Position numbers and translations under genes: made by a program. DNA of 64,000 bases from an uncultured Aquimarina sp. (GTDB taxonomy: Bacteria > Bacteroidota > Bacteroidia > Flavobacteriales > Flavobacteriaceae): contig CALGLV010000005.1 of the NCBI GenBank assembly GCA_937958985.1, positions 23,482 to 87,481 of the forward strand, read 5' to 3'. A model generated the notes under the pieces. It was not told where the DNA came from and ran no database searches. It worked only from the letters and a program-made list of their open reading frames with translations. Position 1 is the stretch's first letter. Each line of letters starts with the position of its first letter. Positions 36,101 to 42,663 of this stretch are shown here, one piece after another.

Positions 36101-36258
36101 ATAGGAGGGTTAACTTCATCAAGATCCTCTTGTTCAACAGTTAAGCGATTACCAAGCTCTTCTAACGTAAGATTGTCGTCTACGGTAAAACTTTGAGAAA
36201 TTACAGGCAATGTGAATAAGCCGAATAAAATGAAATTAAGGAAATAAAGTTTTTTCAT
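30106..36258 (-). CDS. Giant secreted repeat protein, T9SS type B sorting domain
   Basis: 2050-residue cell-surface or secreted protein exported by Sec and then the type IX system. The signal peptide ends near PVISQ. Residues about 22-250 resemble the choice-of-anchor L domain (VDDNLTLEEL at the start, then GIILSTN and IIFASDEF). From about residue 400 to 1850 there are some 12-13 diverged units of 80-120 residues. Each opens with a Cys-Asp-rich motif (CDDDADGVV, CDDNNLDV, CDIDEDNLE, CDDDSDGE) and FDL, continues with a ThxYY/F motif, and closes with a Cys before a beta strand. A PKD-like unit and a SprB-like unit precede the C-terminal sorting domain (about 85 residues: TPNGNG, VYIYNRYGKLL, GWDGTYNGTPLPSDDYW). 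Probably an adhesin or polymer-binding protein; acidic loops suggest calcium binding. Confidence 0.88.
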   Translation of the reverse strand: MKKLYFLNFILFGLFTLPVISQSFTVDDNLTLEELGNRLTVEQEDLDEVNPPMTTPESSSTPTITGVNGNIGFFQSTGNPSLELSEGIILSTNQAIQASSTDLSGSGGESSSYQQTITAYQKNITIPIIFASDEFSSAQVCDSDVGVTVLVNGQNVSESLSLIVSEIREVVNGCAPPSNPGLIAGGRSSQNPTPNFSRYTATQNISFEAVIGQDYTIDIQLNAGDAAFASAVFIGEIQNFFSFDIIGNDNTCENSEILTIANPECFDNTTFSWSGTGPFTVGTNPYEITVTPPGGTYTLQGSSFNNATFSDSFTVLFNGSEDGDPETLTECATPSSQPLSAMFNLSGEYFSSRFDAENNGPSLNSPFNGTNNTVLFRREVAIDGCITIFEVTLIVEEGLQQTPPANNFVVFDTEIAFIDNGNPRVLDADGITSPDLNELIFSAFCENTSSGNGFQLFDDETLSSPARDFFNINDNGNNQNQIFVRNISANGCLGNAVPINIEVRVPPRNIPFEDVINRIATFDDIIICEESKDGFAEFDLNTIAEKINPSNARTDIDIAFFRSVAEAECDIERITDIFQNCSLPVPANRQCGSSPIISVSGPSTSSINYTNEMINEQVIGVRITERGQNVPVIRAITLKARHLITDSQVDNLTRIFEVIVCDNSDLDNDSRDEFATFDLSNIRNDLFTRVPLTDDFTAEFYINRDDLNNQMPLSDADLASFTNSVASQQDLIIVLTDTSISCTDEAILRLTVSPEVKISTTETVFNRCDDDADGVVTNFNSYFNEFILSELSVEAPVILENLVFSLYRSLSDAQNGNNPIDDTFENSASNSPIDFFIAAESGNQCGSNIIPITIQVNPAPDLSNIDTIFICYNDDDTIDDSVDTTPSTPPLIDITQNEDLLVPSAQKPLFNFEYYTSEASANADPKTTDNLIDTDDLNSFNIANATENDIDSDGIVWIRVENNTTGCFSVVPQRIIVNTAPIIFNDPLLDSSEQIELNFLICINPDASSEADFDLLSRDLIILNNQTRKEVTYYENEAAAIRKETDSNNGFIPKDIVFPSNVPETTIFFRIENQTDENCFEVGSFLLKIAENIIVSTPAGIIECDDNNLDVNGIFDPSDRGRTTFDLQTVIDDITNNGSIVNIMDISFYESSVDAGDNRNDPNVNNVEVPDATGTALPLLYKNVTPLSQQIFARITNQNGCTTFEDFFLTVRENPIVNTISEISVCDIDEDNLEIIDLSQIEPTLDFSLNIRPPNPSDARIDYFRSADDRNNHNPISNPTNLSTSEIANFEVTNDTIIFLRITIESSTDCFFDTSFSIKLNLLPNFSVPSVPIQVCENAFGTGRFDVDLNSLIGIDASTQIVVDSSLTNFTRAFYTQDNGATEPVPANLITNESLLDTDDLNLFVEITNTDTSCSSFKAFSIEHKQLPSITAPAPLSRIICDDDSDGEIISDLSRFDVEILNGRSAADFTITYFDNLMNEISSSSTLIDGATYSAEITDNRDDLLCSNSVDFDLTITRQANTSDPAPIEVCSVDNTTVIDFDDITDSILINETNPTNFTVTFHNSVAEAEGAAPNVNTIATTVMSNSFVAKVTNNTNTKGCFKTVPFEVIVNTQPEINANVTLEYCANEMDLDEVINGTTRREILNERLVTDRNNVVITYHTDNASAIAGTETNLLQTMLFVKAVKTFDSGMTCETIAPITLTEVALPVINTITNPTLTAACDTDVINDGNFAFDFSFLDSTILGSQVPTEFNVTYHFNEQDAEDNVIIPVGTLINTGTYYVKVQQNNIGCFVIEPLQITISTVPFNNLENITFCSNSPNRIISANNTNPNFTYLWEFRDNLNGTTRPDETTSSITLNPSDIGTNVTLIITDTSTPNNCNASKTVSVTESISPVISPIVLKNFDANEVTINVEEEGDFLYGFNDSNILNAQESNTFTDLLPGMFTLYVFDVNGCDPASVDVIFVDYFPAFTPNGNGPLETELWHIQGVETIPETLVYIYNRYGKLLKTLTSRSAGWDGTYNGTPLPSDDYWVLIRLPDGQEIKDHITLKR

Positions 36259-36287
36259 ACTACAAGAATTATGGAGCTGATATTCAA

Positions 36288-36336
36288 TAAAAAAAGTCCA
36301 ATTATTTAGGTACTAAAGTACTAAAATAATTGGACT
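36288..36336 (-). terminator. Terminator of valS
   Basis: Twenty-pair hairpin (arms 36295-36314 and 36317-36336) with one mismatch and one G-T pair. On the minus strand it is followed by a run of seven T. It separates valS from the giant repeat-protein gene. Confidence 0.82.
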
Positions 36337-36374
36337 AAATACGTGATTTGATCGATTATAAGCTTAATGCGAGC

Positions 36375-39014
36375 TTATGATAGTTTTATAATACTCGATT
36401 TTAAAGTTTCAATTTTAGCCTCGGCATCAGCCACTTTTTTACGTTCATTAGCAACTACCTGTTCGGGGGCATTAGCCACAAAACGTTCATTACTTAGTTT
36501 TTTTGAAATACTTTTTAGGAAACCTTCAGTATAGGTTAGTTCTTCATTAAGTTTTGATAGCTCTTCCTCAATATTAATAGCACCTTTTAAAGGAACGAAA
36601 TATTCATTGGATTTTAATCTGAATGACTGTGCACTTTCTGGTGTGGTTGAAGTGTATATTAAATTATTAATATTACCTAGTTTAGAAATAATACCATCGA
36701 AATCGGAAGTGGTTTTTTCGTTATTTATAACATGTAGTTCAATCGTATCTTTAAAAGAAATGTTCTTTTCTTTTCGAATTGTTCGTATTCCAGAAACAAC
36801 ATCAGCAGCGATTTCAAACTGATTCAATAAAGTTTGATCAAAACTACGACTTTCGGGATAAGTATTAATAATTAATGCATCTTCGGGAGTTCTAGAGGAA
36901 ATATTTTGCCATATTTCTTCCGATGCAAATGGTATAAAAGGGTGTAAAACTCTTAAATTATCTTCTAATAAATTAATAATGCTATTAAAAGTTTTAATAT
37001 CCATTGAATCGCCGTAAGTAGGCTTAACAATTTCCAATAACCAGCCACAAAAATCATCGTAAATCAATTTATATATTGACATTAACGAATCACTTAATCG
37101 GTATTTTTCAAAATTACTATCTACAAATTGTAAAACACTCTGAAATTTAGCCGTGTACCATTCAATTGCTTTGGCAGCAGCTTGAGGCTGCTCTTTTTCG
37201 ATTGCATTTTCTTCCCAACCTTTTATAAGTCTGAAGGCATTCCATATTTTGTTAACGAAACCTTTTCCTTGTTGGCATAAATCTTCGTCAAACATTAAGT
37301 CATTGCCTGCTGCGGAGCTTAATAAAAGCCCAACTCGCACACCATCGGCTCCGTAATTTTCAATTAGTTTTAAAGCATCAGGTGAATTTCCTAACGATTT
37401 GGACATTTTACGACGTTGTTTGTCTCTAACTAAACCGGTTAAATATACATTTTTAAAAGGCGGTTTTTCAGTGTATTCGTACCCTGCAATTATCATACGT
37501 GCCACCCAAAAGAATAAAATATCGGGTCCTGTAACTAGATCTTGAGTAGGGTAGTAGTAGTTAAATTCTTTATTGTCAGGGTCACTAACTCCGTTAAATA
37601 CACTCATTGGCCATAGCCAAGAAGAAAACCAAGTGTCTAAAGCGTCATTATCTTGTTTTAAATCTGAAATTTCTAAACTAGGGTTACCCGATTTTTCTTT
37701 AGCCAACAATAATGCCGCTTCTATACTTTCAGCAACAACAAAATCTTGTTTGTTATCTCCATAGTAAAATGCAGGTATTTGATGTCCCCACCATAATTGG
37801 CGAGAAATATTCCAATCACGGATATTTTCCATCCAATGTCTGTACGTGTTTTCGAATTTTTTAGGATGAAGACTTACAGGACCATCTTCGCTTAAAACTG
37901 CTTTTATAGCAGGTTTAACTAAATCTTCCATTTTTAAAAACCATTGATCCGAAAGTTTAGGTTCGATAATAGCTTTGGTACGTTCGGAGGTTCCTACTTT
38001 GTTGGTGTGATCTTCTGTTTTTATAAGAATTCCTTTTTCTTCTAATTCTTTAGCAAAGTTTTTACGTACAACAAATCTATCTTGACCTTCATAATGTAAG
38101 CCATAGCTATTTAAAGAGGCATCATCATTAAAAATATCAATTACTTCTAGTTGATGTTTGTCTCCTAAAACCTTATCATTTTCATCGTGAGCCGGAGTAA
38201 CTTTTAAACAACCCGTACCAAATTCAAGATCTACATACTCATCTTCTATAATAGGTATCACACGATTTACAATAGGAACAATCGCCTTTTTTCCTTTTAA
38301 ATGACTAAAACGCTCATCATTAGGATTAATACAAATAGCGGTATCTCCAAAAATAGTTTCAGGTCTTGTAGTTGCTACAGTTAAAAACTCCTCAGATCCT
38401 TCTATTTTATAATTTATATAATACAGTTTTCCTTGTTTTTCAACATGAATAACCTCTTCATCGGACAAGGTAGTTTTTGCTTCAGGATCCCAGTTTACCA
38501 TGCGGTAACCACGATATATTAAGCCTTTGTTGTAAAGATCTACAAACGATTTTATTACTTGTGGTGATAACTCTTCATCTAACGTAAATTTAGTACGTTC
38601 CCAATCACAAGAGGCTCCTAATTTTTTTAATTGTTCTAAAATAACTCCACCGTACTCATCGGTCCAATCATACGCATGCTTTAAAAACTCTTCACGGGTT
38701 AAATCATTTTTAGAAATCCCTTGCTCTTTTAAACGTGCCACTACTTTTGCTTCGGTAGCAATAGAAGCATGGTCGGTTCCAGGTACCCAGCAAGCGTTAT
38801 AACCTCTTAGGCGGGCTCTCCTAATTAATACATCTTGAATAGTATTGTTTAGCATGTGCCCCATGTGTAGCACACCGGTAACGTTGGGAGGAGGTATAAC
38901 TATAGTATAAGGCTCTCTGTCATCAACCTCTGAATGAAAAAAATTATGTTTCATCCAGTAGTCGTACCATTTTTCTTCTACTAATTGGGAGTTATATTTT
39001 GAAGCTATTGCCAT
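36375..39014 (-). CDS. valS: Valyl-tRNA synthetase
   Basis: 879-residue class I synthetase charging tRNA-Val. The HIGH-type motif is PPNVTGVLHMGHML, the KMSKS motif is RRKMSKSLGN, and the editing domain (ATTRPETIFGDTAI) sits between. A C-terminal coiled coil (about the last 65 residues) is typical of ValRS. The start is taken at ATG 39012-39014 (MAIASKYNSQLVEEKWY); an earlier in-frame start at 39044 lies inside the promoter motif and is rejected. Confidence 0.97.
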   Translation of the reverse strand: MAIASKYNSQLVEEKWYDYWMKHNFFHSEVDDREPYTIVIPPPNVTGVLHMGHMLNNTIQDVLIRRARLRGYNACWVPGTDHASIATEAKVVARLKEQGISKNDLTREEFLKHAYDWTDEYGGVILEQLKKLGASCDWERTKFTLDEELSPQVIKSFVDLYNKGLIYRGYRMVNWDPEAKTTLSDEEVIHVEKQGKLYYINYKIEGSEEFLTVATTRPETIFGDTAICINPNDERFSHLKGKKAIVPIVNRVIPIIEDEYVDLEFGTGCLKVTPAHDENDKVLGDKHQLEVIDIFNDDASLNSYGLHYEGQDRFVVRKNFAKELEEKGILIKTEDHTNKVGTSERTKAIIEPKLSDQWFLKMEDLVKPAIKAVLSEDGPVSLHPKKFENTYRHWMENIRDWNISRQLWWGHQIPAFYYGDNKQDFVVAESIEAALLLAKEKSGNPSLEISDLKQDNDALDTWFSSWLWPMSVFNGVSDPDNKEFNYYYPTQDLVTGPDILFFWVARMIIAGYEYTEKPPFKNVYLTGLVRDKQRRKMSKSLGNSPDALKLIENYGADGVRVGLLLSSAAGNDLMFDEDLCQQGKGFVNKIWNAFRLIKGWEENAIEKEQPQAAAKAIEWYTAKFQSVLQFVDSNFEKYRLSDSLMSIYKLIYDDFCGWLLEIVKPTYGDSMDIKTFNSIINLLEDNLRVLHPFIPFASEEIWQNISSRTPEDALIINTYPESRSFDQTLLNQFEIAADVVSGIRTIRKEKNISFKDTIELHVINNEKTTSDFDGIISKLGNINNLIYTSTTPESAQSFRLKSNEYFVPLKGAINIEEELSKLNEELTYTEGFLKSISKKLSNERFVANAPEQVVANERKKVADAEAKIETLKSSIIKLS

Positions 39015-39041
39015 TTTTGGTCTGATTTTTGAAATAGATAA

Positions 39042-39049
39042 CAAAAGTA
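39042..39049 (-). promoter_or_regulatory. Bacteroidota -7 promoter element for valS
   Basis: On the minus strand the sequence reads TACTTTTG, matching TAnnTTTG, 27 bases upstream of the valS ATG. Confidence 0.5.
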
Positions 39050-39138
39050 AATATATATATGTGAACTTGAAAGCTTTTAAATGCTTTGAGTGCTACTAAA
39101 AAATTAATTACATTTACATTATAATAAATTTCATAAAC

Positions 39139-39564
39139 ATGAAGAAACTAACAATTTTATTATTATCAGCTTTACTGGGTTTTACTGTAAGTGCACAAGA
39201 AACGGAAAGTACTAAGGAGGAAGAGTCTACAACGCAAGAAACTGGAGCTAAAATTGAATTTAAGGAAGAAACAATTGACTACGGAACTATTGAAAAAGGT
39301 GCCGATGGAATACGTAAGTTTGAATTCACAAATACAGGTAACGAGCCATTAATAATTTCAAGAGTATATTCTACTTGCGGATGTACGGTTCCAAAAAAGC
39401 CTGAAAACCCTATTGCTCCTGGAGAAACAGGAGAAATAGAAGTAAAGTACGATACTAAAAGAGTAGGCCCTATACGTAAAACAATTACAGTATACAGTAC
39501 GGCAAGTCCTATACCATACCCACTGAAAATTAAAGGAACTATTGTGCCTAAAACAGCAGAATAG
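39139..39564 (+). CDS. DUF1573 secreted protein
   Basis: 141-residue exported protein, signal peptide ending near TVSAQ (residue 20), then an acidic low-complexity linker (ETESTKEEESTTQE) and one DUF1573 immunoglobulin-like domain. The family hallmark is visible: FEFTNTGNEPLIISRVYSTCGCTVP, including the CGC cysteines. DUF1573 proteins are abundant in Bacteroidota; the function is uncharacterised, probably periplasmic. Single gene followed by a terminator. Confidence 0.9.
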   Translation: MKKLTILLLSALLGFTVSAQETESTKEEESTTQETGAKIEFKEETIDYGTIEKGADGIRKFEFTNTGNEPLIISRVYSTCGCTVPKKPENPIAPGETGEIEVKYDTKRVGPIRKTITVYSTASPIPYPLKIKGTIVPKTAE

Positions 39565-39587
39565 TTTGTGAATTAATAAAATACTAG

Positions 39588-39619
39588 AACCTGTAAAGTT
39601 TATTTTACAGGTTTTTTTT
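39588..39619 (+). terminator. Terminator after the DUF1573 gene
   Basis: Ten-pair stem AACCTGTAAA / TTTACAGGTT followed by T6. Confidence 0.85.
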
Positions 39620-39727
39620 GATTTACTCAGTAGACGTTAGCTTCATTTTCTTGAACCTAAACAAGGGGATGAATAAAAATACCTAAGCACCCTAAAATAG
39701 GAATGATATTATAAAGTACTTTTTTTG

Positions 39728-40267
39728 TTATAATTTTACCCAATCTTCTTTGGTAATACTATAATATACATCATTTTGAACGTTACCTTCGCTATCTATA
39801 TAATGATTACGGCGAATACCTTCGGCTGTAGCCCCTAATTTTTCAATGGCTTTTTGAGATTTTATATTTCTTACATCGGCTCCAAATTGTATGCGATTAA
39901 GTTTTAATTGGTTAAAACCATAGGCTAACATTAATTTTTTTGCAGCACCATTTAGGCCTGTTCCTTGAAATTTAATTCCGTACCAAGTCCAACCTATTTC
40001 AGCGCGTTTATTATTTAAATCTATTTTACCAAACCTTGAGCAACCAGCTAAAGTTTCAGAATCTTTATCAATAATAAGATATGCAATTTGAGTTTTTTGT
40101 TGTTGAGCAGTAATTGTTTGCTCTATATAATCGGTTAAATCTTTTTCTGTACGAATGTAATGGCCCATATATTTCCATATACGATCCTCAAAAATTAGTT
40201 CTTTTAATAGTTGAGCATCTTTAGTGTTGAAAGGAATCAATCGAGCTCTCTCGTTTTCTAAAATCAT
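39728..40267 (-). CDS. GNAT acetyltransferase, RimJ/RimL type
   Basis: 179-residue acetyltransferase of the RimJ/RimL (ribosomal protein N-acetyl) subgroup. The N-terminal ENERARLIPFNTKDAQLLKEL, AEIGWTWYGIKFQGTGLNGAAKKLM (acetyl-CoA site) and RIQFGADVRNIKSQKAIEKLGA with EGIRRNHYI are standard for the group. The substrate is unknown: protein N-terminus or small amine. It stands alone on the minus strand downstream of a terminator. Confidence 0.9.
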   Translation of the reverse strand: MILENERARLIPFNTKDAQLLKELIFEDRIWKYMGHYIRTEKDLTDYIEQTITAQQQKTQIAYLIIDKDSETLAGCSRFGKIDLNNKRAEIGWTWYGIKFQGTGLNGAAKKLMLAYGFNQLKLNRIQFGADVRNIKSQKAIEKLGATAEGIRRNHYIDSEGNVQNDVYYSITKEDWVKL

Positions 40268-40293
40268 TTTATTTACGTTTAAATTTTTGACAC

Positions 40294-40324
40294 AAAAAAA
40301 CCTCGCAGCTAAGCTACGAGGTTT
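40294..40324 (-). terminator. Minus-strand terminator of a very short transcript
   Basis: Stem AAACCTCG / CGAGGTTT with a 3-bp AGC/GCT top and one mismatch, followed on the minus strand by seven T. It is oriented to end transcripts coming from about 40.4 kb, where only a 17-codon ORF is seen. Confidence 0.72.
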
Positions 40325-40358
40325 ATATTATTTTATAACAATACTAAACTACCGTAAC

Positions 40359-40412
40359 TCACCTAAATGGTGTACGTTTTTTTGTAGCTTGTTTTGTTGA
40401 TGCAGTTTTCAT
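40359..40412 (-). CDS. Possible 17-residue basic peptide
   Basis: Short ORF from ATG 40410-40412 to TGA 40359-40361 encoding MKTASTKQATKKRTPFR. It is strongly basic (6 of 17 residues Lys or Arg) and is followed 35 bases later by a good minus-strand terminator. A promoter-like CATAAATA (40440-40447, minus-strand TATTTATG) differs from TAnnTTTG at one position. The ORF, terminator and isolated position suggest a small gene or small RNA. I do not recognise the peptide, and its coding status is unproven. Confidence 0.35.
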   Translation of the reverse strand: MKTASTKQATKKRTPFR

Positions 40413-40773
40413 TAATGATAATAATTACCTAAAAATACTCATAAATATTAAGAAAAAGGCCTTGTTTAAAAATAGCTAGTTTGAGGGATAAATAATAAAG
40501 GCGCATATTAGAAAATATCGTTGAAAATAAAGGGTATAACAATTAATAATCCTGAACGGAATTCATTAGGAAACAGTCATAAAATAAATAGTAAATGTTT
40601 CTAAACAAGTTTGATAATAACTTAATCGAAGATATTTTGAAGAAAAATTATTCGATAGATTGGTGGTATGTATAATTATTAATTTAATAATATTTTTTAA
40701 TAAAAATAAAAAGAAATGTAATTTTTAGGCAATAAAAACAACTAATGTTTAAAATAAACTTAAATATTATATT
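40413..40773. other. Gene-poor stretch upstream of the DoxX gene
   Basis: About 360 AT-rich bases. The only further candidate is a 26-codon plus-strand ORF at 40595-40675 (ends IEDILKKNYSIDWWYV), whose composition looks protein-like but which has no supporting promoter or ribosome site. No RNA fold or repeat is obvious. Confidence 0.4.
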
Positions 40774-41196
40774 ATGAACGGAAGTGTACTAATTAGGATC
40801 GGAATTGGAATTATCTTTATTTGGGGTGGGCTAGAAAAGTTTATTCCTGGATTTTTTGGAGGACCAGGACTTACTGGAGCCACAGGATTTATAGGAGGTG
40901 TTTTTGGAGTAGAAGGGATTATTGCTACAATATTAACTATTGGTTTAGCCATTACAGAATTAGTTACGGGTATATTGGTAGTTATTGGTAAAAAATTATT
41001 TATAGCCTATACTACATTAACCTTAATTTTATTAGTAGCTATATTAATGGTTTGGGTTCCTGCAGGATTTAATGATTTAAGCGGTGCTAATAATGTAACT
41101 TGGGTTATTTTAATAACACACATAGGGTTATTGTTAACTTTAGGTGGATTGGCTTTAAATGAAAAGAAAATTGAAGAAAGCAGCACTCAACAGTAG
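40774..41196 (+). CDS. DoxX family membrane protein
   Basis: 140-residue integral membrane protein with four predicted helices (about residues 4-20, 45-65, 72-93 and 106-127). The N-terminal LIRIGIGIIFIWGGLEKFIPG and the ITELVTGILVVIG segment are typical of the DoxX/quinol-oxidase-subunit superfamily. Family members are linked to quinone or oxidative-stress functions, but this one's role is not known. Monocistronic, with a terminator after it. Confidence 0.85.
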   Translation: MNGSVLIRIGIGIIFIWGGLEKFIPGFFGGPGLTGATGFIGGVFGVEGIIATILTIGLAITELVTGILVVIGKKLFIAYTTLTLILLVAILMVWVPAGFNDLSGANNVTWVILITHIGLLLTLGGLALNEKKIEESSTQQ

Positions 41197-41242
41197 TTTT
41201 TAAAAATAGAAACAAGATTGCCTATTCTAAAATAGACAGTTT

Positions 41243-41290
41243 AAAATAACTAAAGCCCTATTAAATTTTTAATAGGGCTTTAGTTATTTT
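41243..41290. terminator. 22-bp perfect inverted repeat, bidirectional terminator
   Basis: Arms 41243-41264 and 41269-41290 pair without mismatch around a 4-base loop (core TAAAGCCCTATTAA). It is shared by the convergent DoxX gene (+) and the T9SS type A protein gene (-). Confidence 0.87.
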
Positions 41291-41346
41291 AATTGGTATT
41301 ACAAGCTTGTTGTTTGAAAGAGTGATTTTATAGATAATCGTGATTG

Positions 41347-42285
41347 TTAATTTTTTATAACGTTAATTATCTTTTGTTTGGATTCATTAAATACTTTTAA
41401 GAAGTAAACACCTTTTTCATGGTTAAGTGTAAAAGAATTAATTAGACTAGAATTAATGTTTTTATGGGAGATTATTTTTTTTCCAGAAGAATCAAATAAA
41501 TCCAAATTTATATTTCCAAGATCTTCAAAATTGCCAAAGTTAATTTTACCTTTAGTAGGGTTTGGATAAATAAGCAAATCATCTAAACGGTTAAAATTGC
41601 TTTCTTCAATACTTAAATTCACAGGGTTGATTATTTCAATAAATACTTCCCCAACATCGCTTAATCCACTTATTCTATCTTGAATTGTATATGTAAAAGA
41701 AATATTTTCAAAACTATCAATTAGGGGTGTTACTAAAAGGTTGGTAGAGTTGAAATTTAATTGAACAGTAGCCCCATCGGGCAATGTTATTATATCAGAA
41801 TCAACTAATGAAATACCATTAATACTTACTACATTGATGTTGTCACCAGTATCATTAGCTAAAACATCAACTAAAACTTCCGTATTTATTGTGGTTGAGG
41901 CTATATCGTCTGTAGCCATTGGATTAGGGTTAGTTACTTCTATAAATACTTCCCCAACATCAGTGTCACCAGTGGTAGGTTCTTCCACTGTATATTCAAA
42001 TTCTAAAACGTTACTATCAATTGCAGGTGTTATTAATAACAGATCATCTACAAGTTGTATTGTTGATCCATCATCTAGTGTTACAGTTCCATTATTAAGT
42101 ATAATTTCAGAATTAATTTCAATGATGGAGAGAGAACCACTTGGACTATAAGCACTATTTAAAACGTCAACAAATACATGAGTCTCAGGGCGAATTAAAG
42201 ACGAGAAAAAATCAGATGCAATAACTTGAGAATAAGAAAACTGTACAAAGCTACTCAGTAATATTAAGAGTGTAATTTTTTTCAT
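41347..42285 (-). CDS. Secreted protein with two Ig/cadherin-like repeats and T9SS type A signal
   Basis: 312-residue exported protein. The start is taken at ATG 42283-42285 (MKKITLLILLSSFVQFSYSQ signal peptide); the frame extends further but overlaps the promoter. Two repeats of about 95 residues follow, each with a GSTIQL- or GATVQL-like strand, then DLLLITPAIDS or NLLVTPLIDS, and ending DVGEVFIEVTNP / DVGEVFIEIINP. The VLVDVLANDT motif is typical of bacterial cadherin-like domains. The last about 75 residues form a type A sorting domain (LLIYPNPTKGKINF, GVYFLKVF). Probably surface-anchored; ligand unknown. Confidence 0.88.
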   Translation of the reverse strand: MKKITLLILLSSFVQFSYSQVIASDFFSSLIRPETHVFVDVLNSAYSPSGSLSIIEINSEIILNNGTVTLDDGSTIQLVDDLLLITPAIDSNVLEFEYTVEEPTTGDTDVGEVFIEVTNPNPMATDDIASTTINTEVLVDVLANDTGDNINVVSINGISLVDSDIITLPDGATVQLNFNSTNLLVTPLIDSFENISFTYTIQDRISGLSDVGEVFIEIINPVNLSIEESNFNRLDDLLIYPNPTKGKINFGNFEDLGNINLDLFDSSGKKIISHKNINSSLINSFTLNHEKGVYFLKVFNESKQKIINVIKN

Positions 42286-42293
42286 TTTTTTTG

Positions 42294-42301
42294 CAAATTT
42301 A
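42294..42301 (-). promoter_or_regulatory. Bacteroidota -7 promoter element
   Basis: Minus-strand TAAATTTG matches TAnnTTTG and ends 8 bases before the ATG at 42285, implying a very short or nearly absent leader. Confidence 0.45.
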
Positions 42302-42311
42302 AATAAAATAA

Positions 42312-42653
42312 TCAACCCACTATAGTCCCATTAGGTGTTTTTAAGTCAGCGGTTAAAAGAGTTACATTTTGGTTACTTTCGACAGCCCCTAGTAGTAAAC
42401 ACTCGCTCATTATGTTTGCTATCTGTTTTGGCGGAAAGTTGGTAACTGCAATAACTTGCTTCCCAATTAGTGCTTCTGGAGTGTACCTTTTGGTAACTTG
42501 CGCGGAAGTTTTTTTAATTCCGAATTCTCCAAAATCTACTCGAATAATATAAGCAGGCTTTTTAGCCTCTTTGAAAAGTTCTGCGGCAATTATAGTTCCT
42601 ACACGCATAGTTACTTTCGAAAATTCATTCCAAGTTAATTGAGTTTCTTCCAT
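42312..42653 (-). CDS. csaA: tRNA-binding CsaA-like protein
   Basis: 113-residue single-domain protein with the tRNA-binding OB fold of CsaA/EMAP. The N-terminal TWNEFSKVTMRVGTI, YIIRVDFGEFGIKKTSAQ, TPEALIGKQVIAVTNFPPKQIA, and the C-terminal ECLLLGA match CsaA. CsaA has export-related chaperone activity in Bacillus; here the role is inferred only. It begins 10 bases after the M1 aminopeptidase stop, so both are likely cotranscribed. Confidence 0.9.
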   Translation of the reverse strand: MEETQLTWNEFSKVTMRVGTIIAAELFKEAKKPAYIIRVDFGEFGIKKTSAQVTKRYTPEALIGKQVIAVTNFPPKQIANIMSECLLLGAVESNQNVTLLTADLKTPNGTIVG

Positions 42654-42663
42654 AACTATTCGA

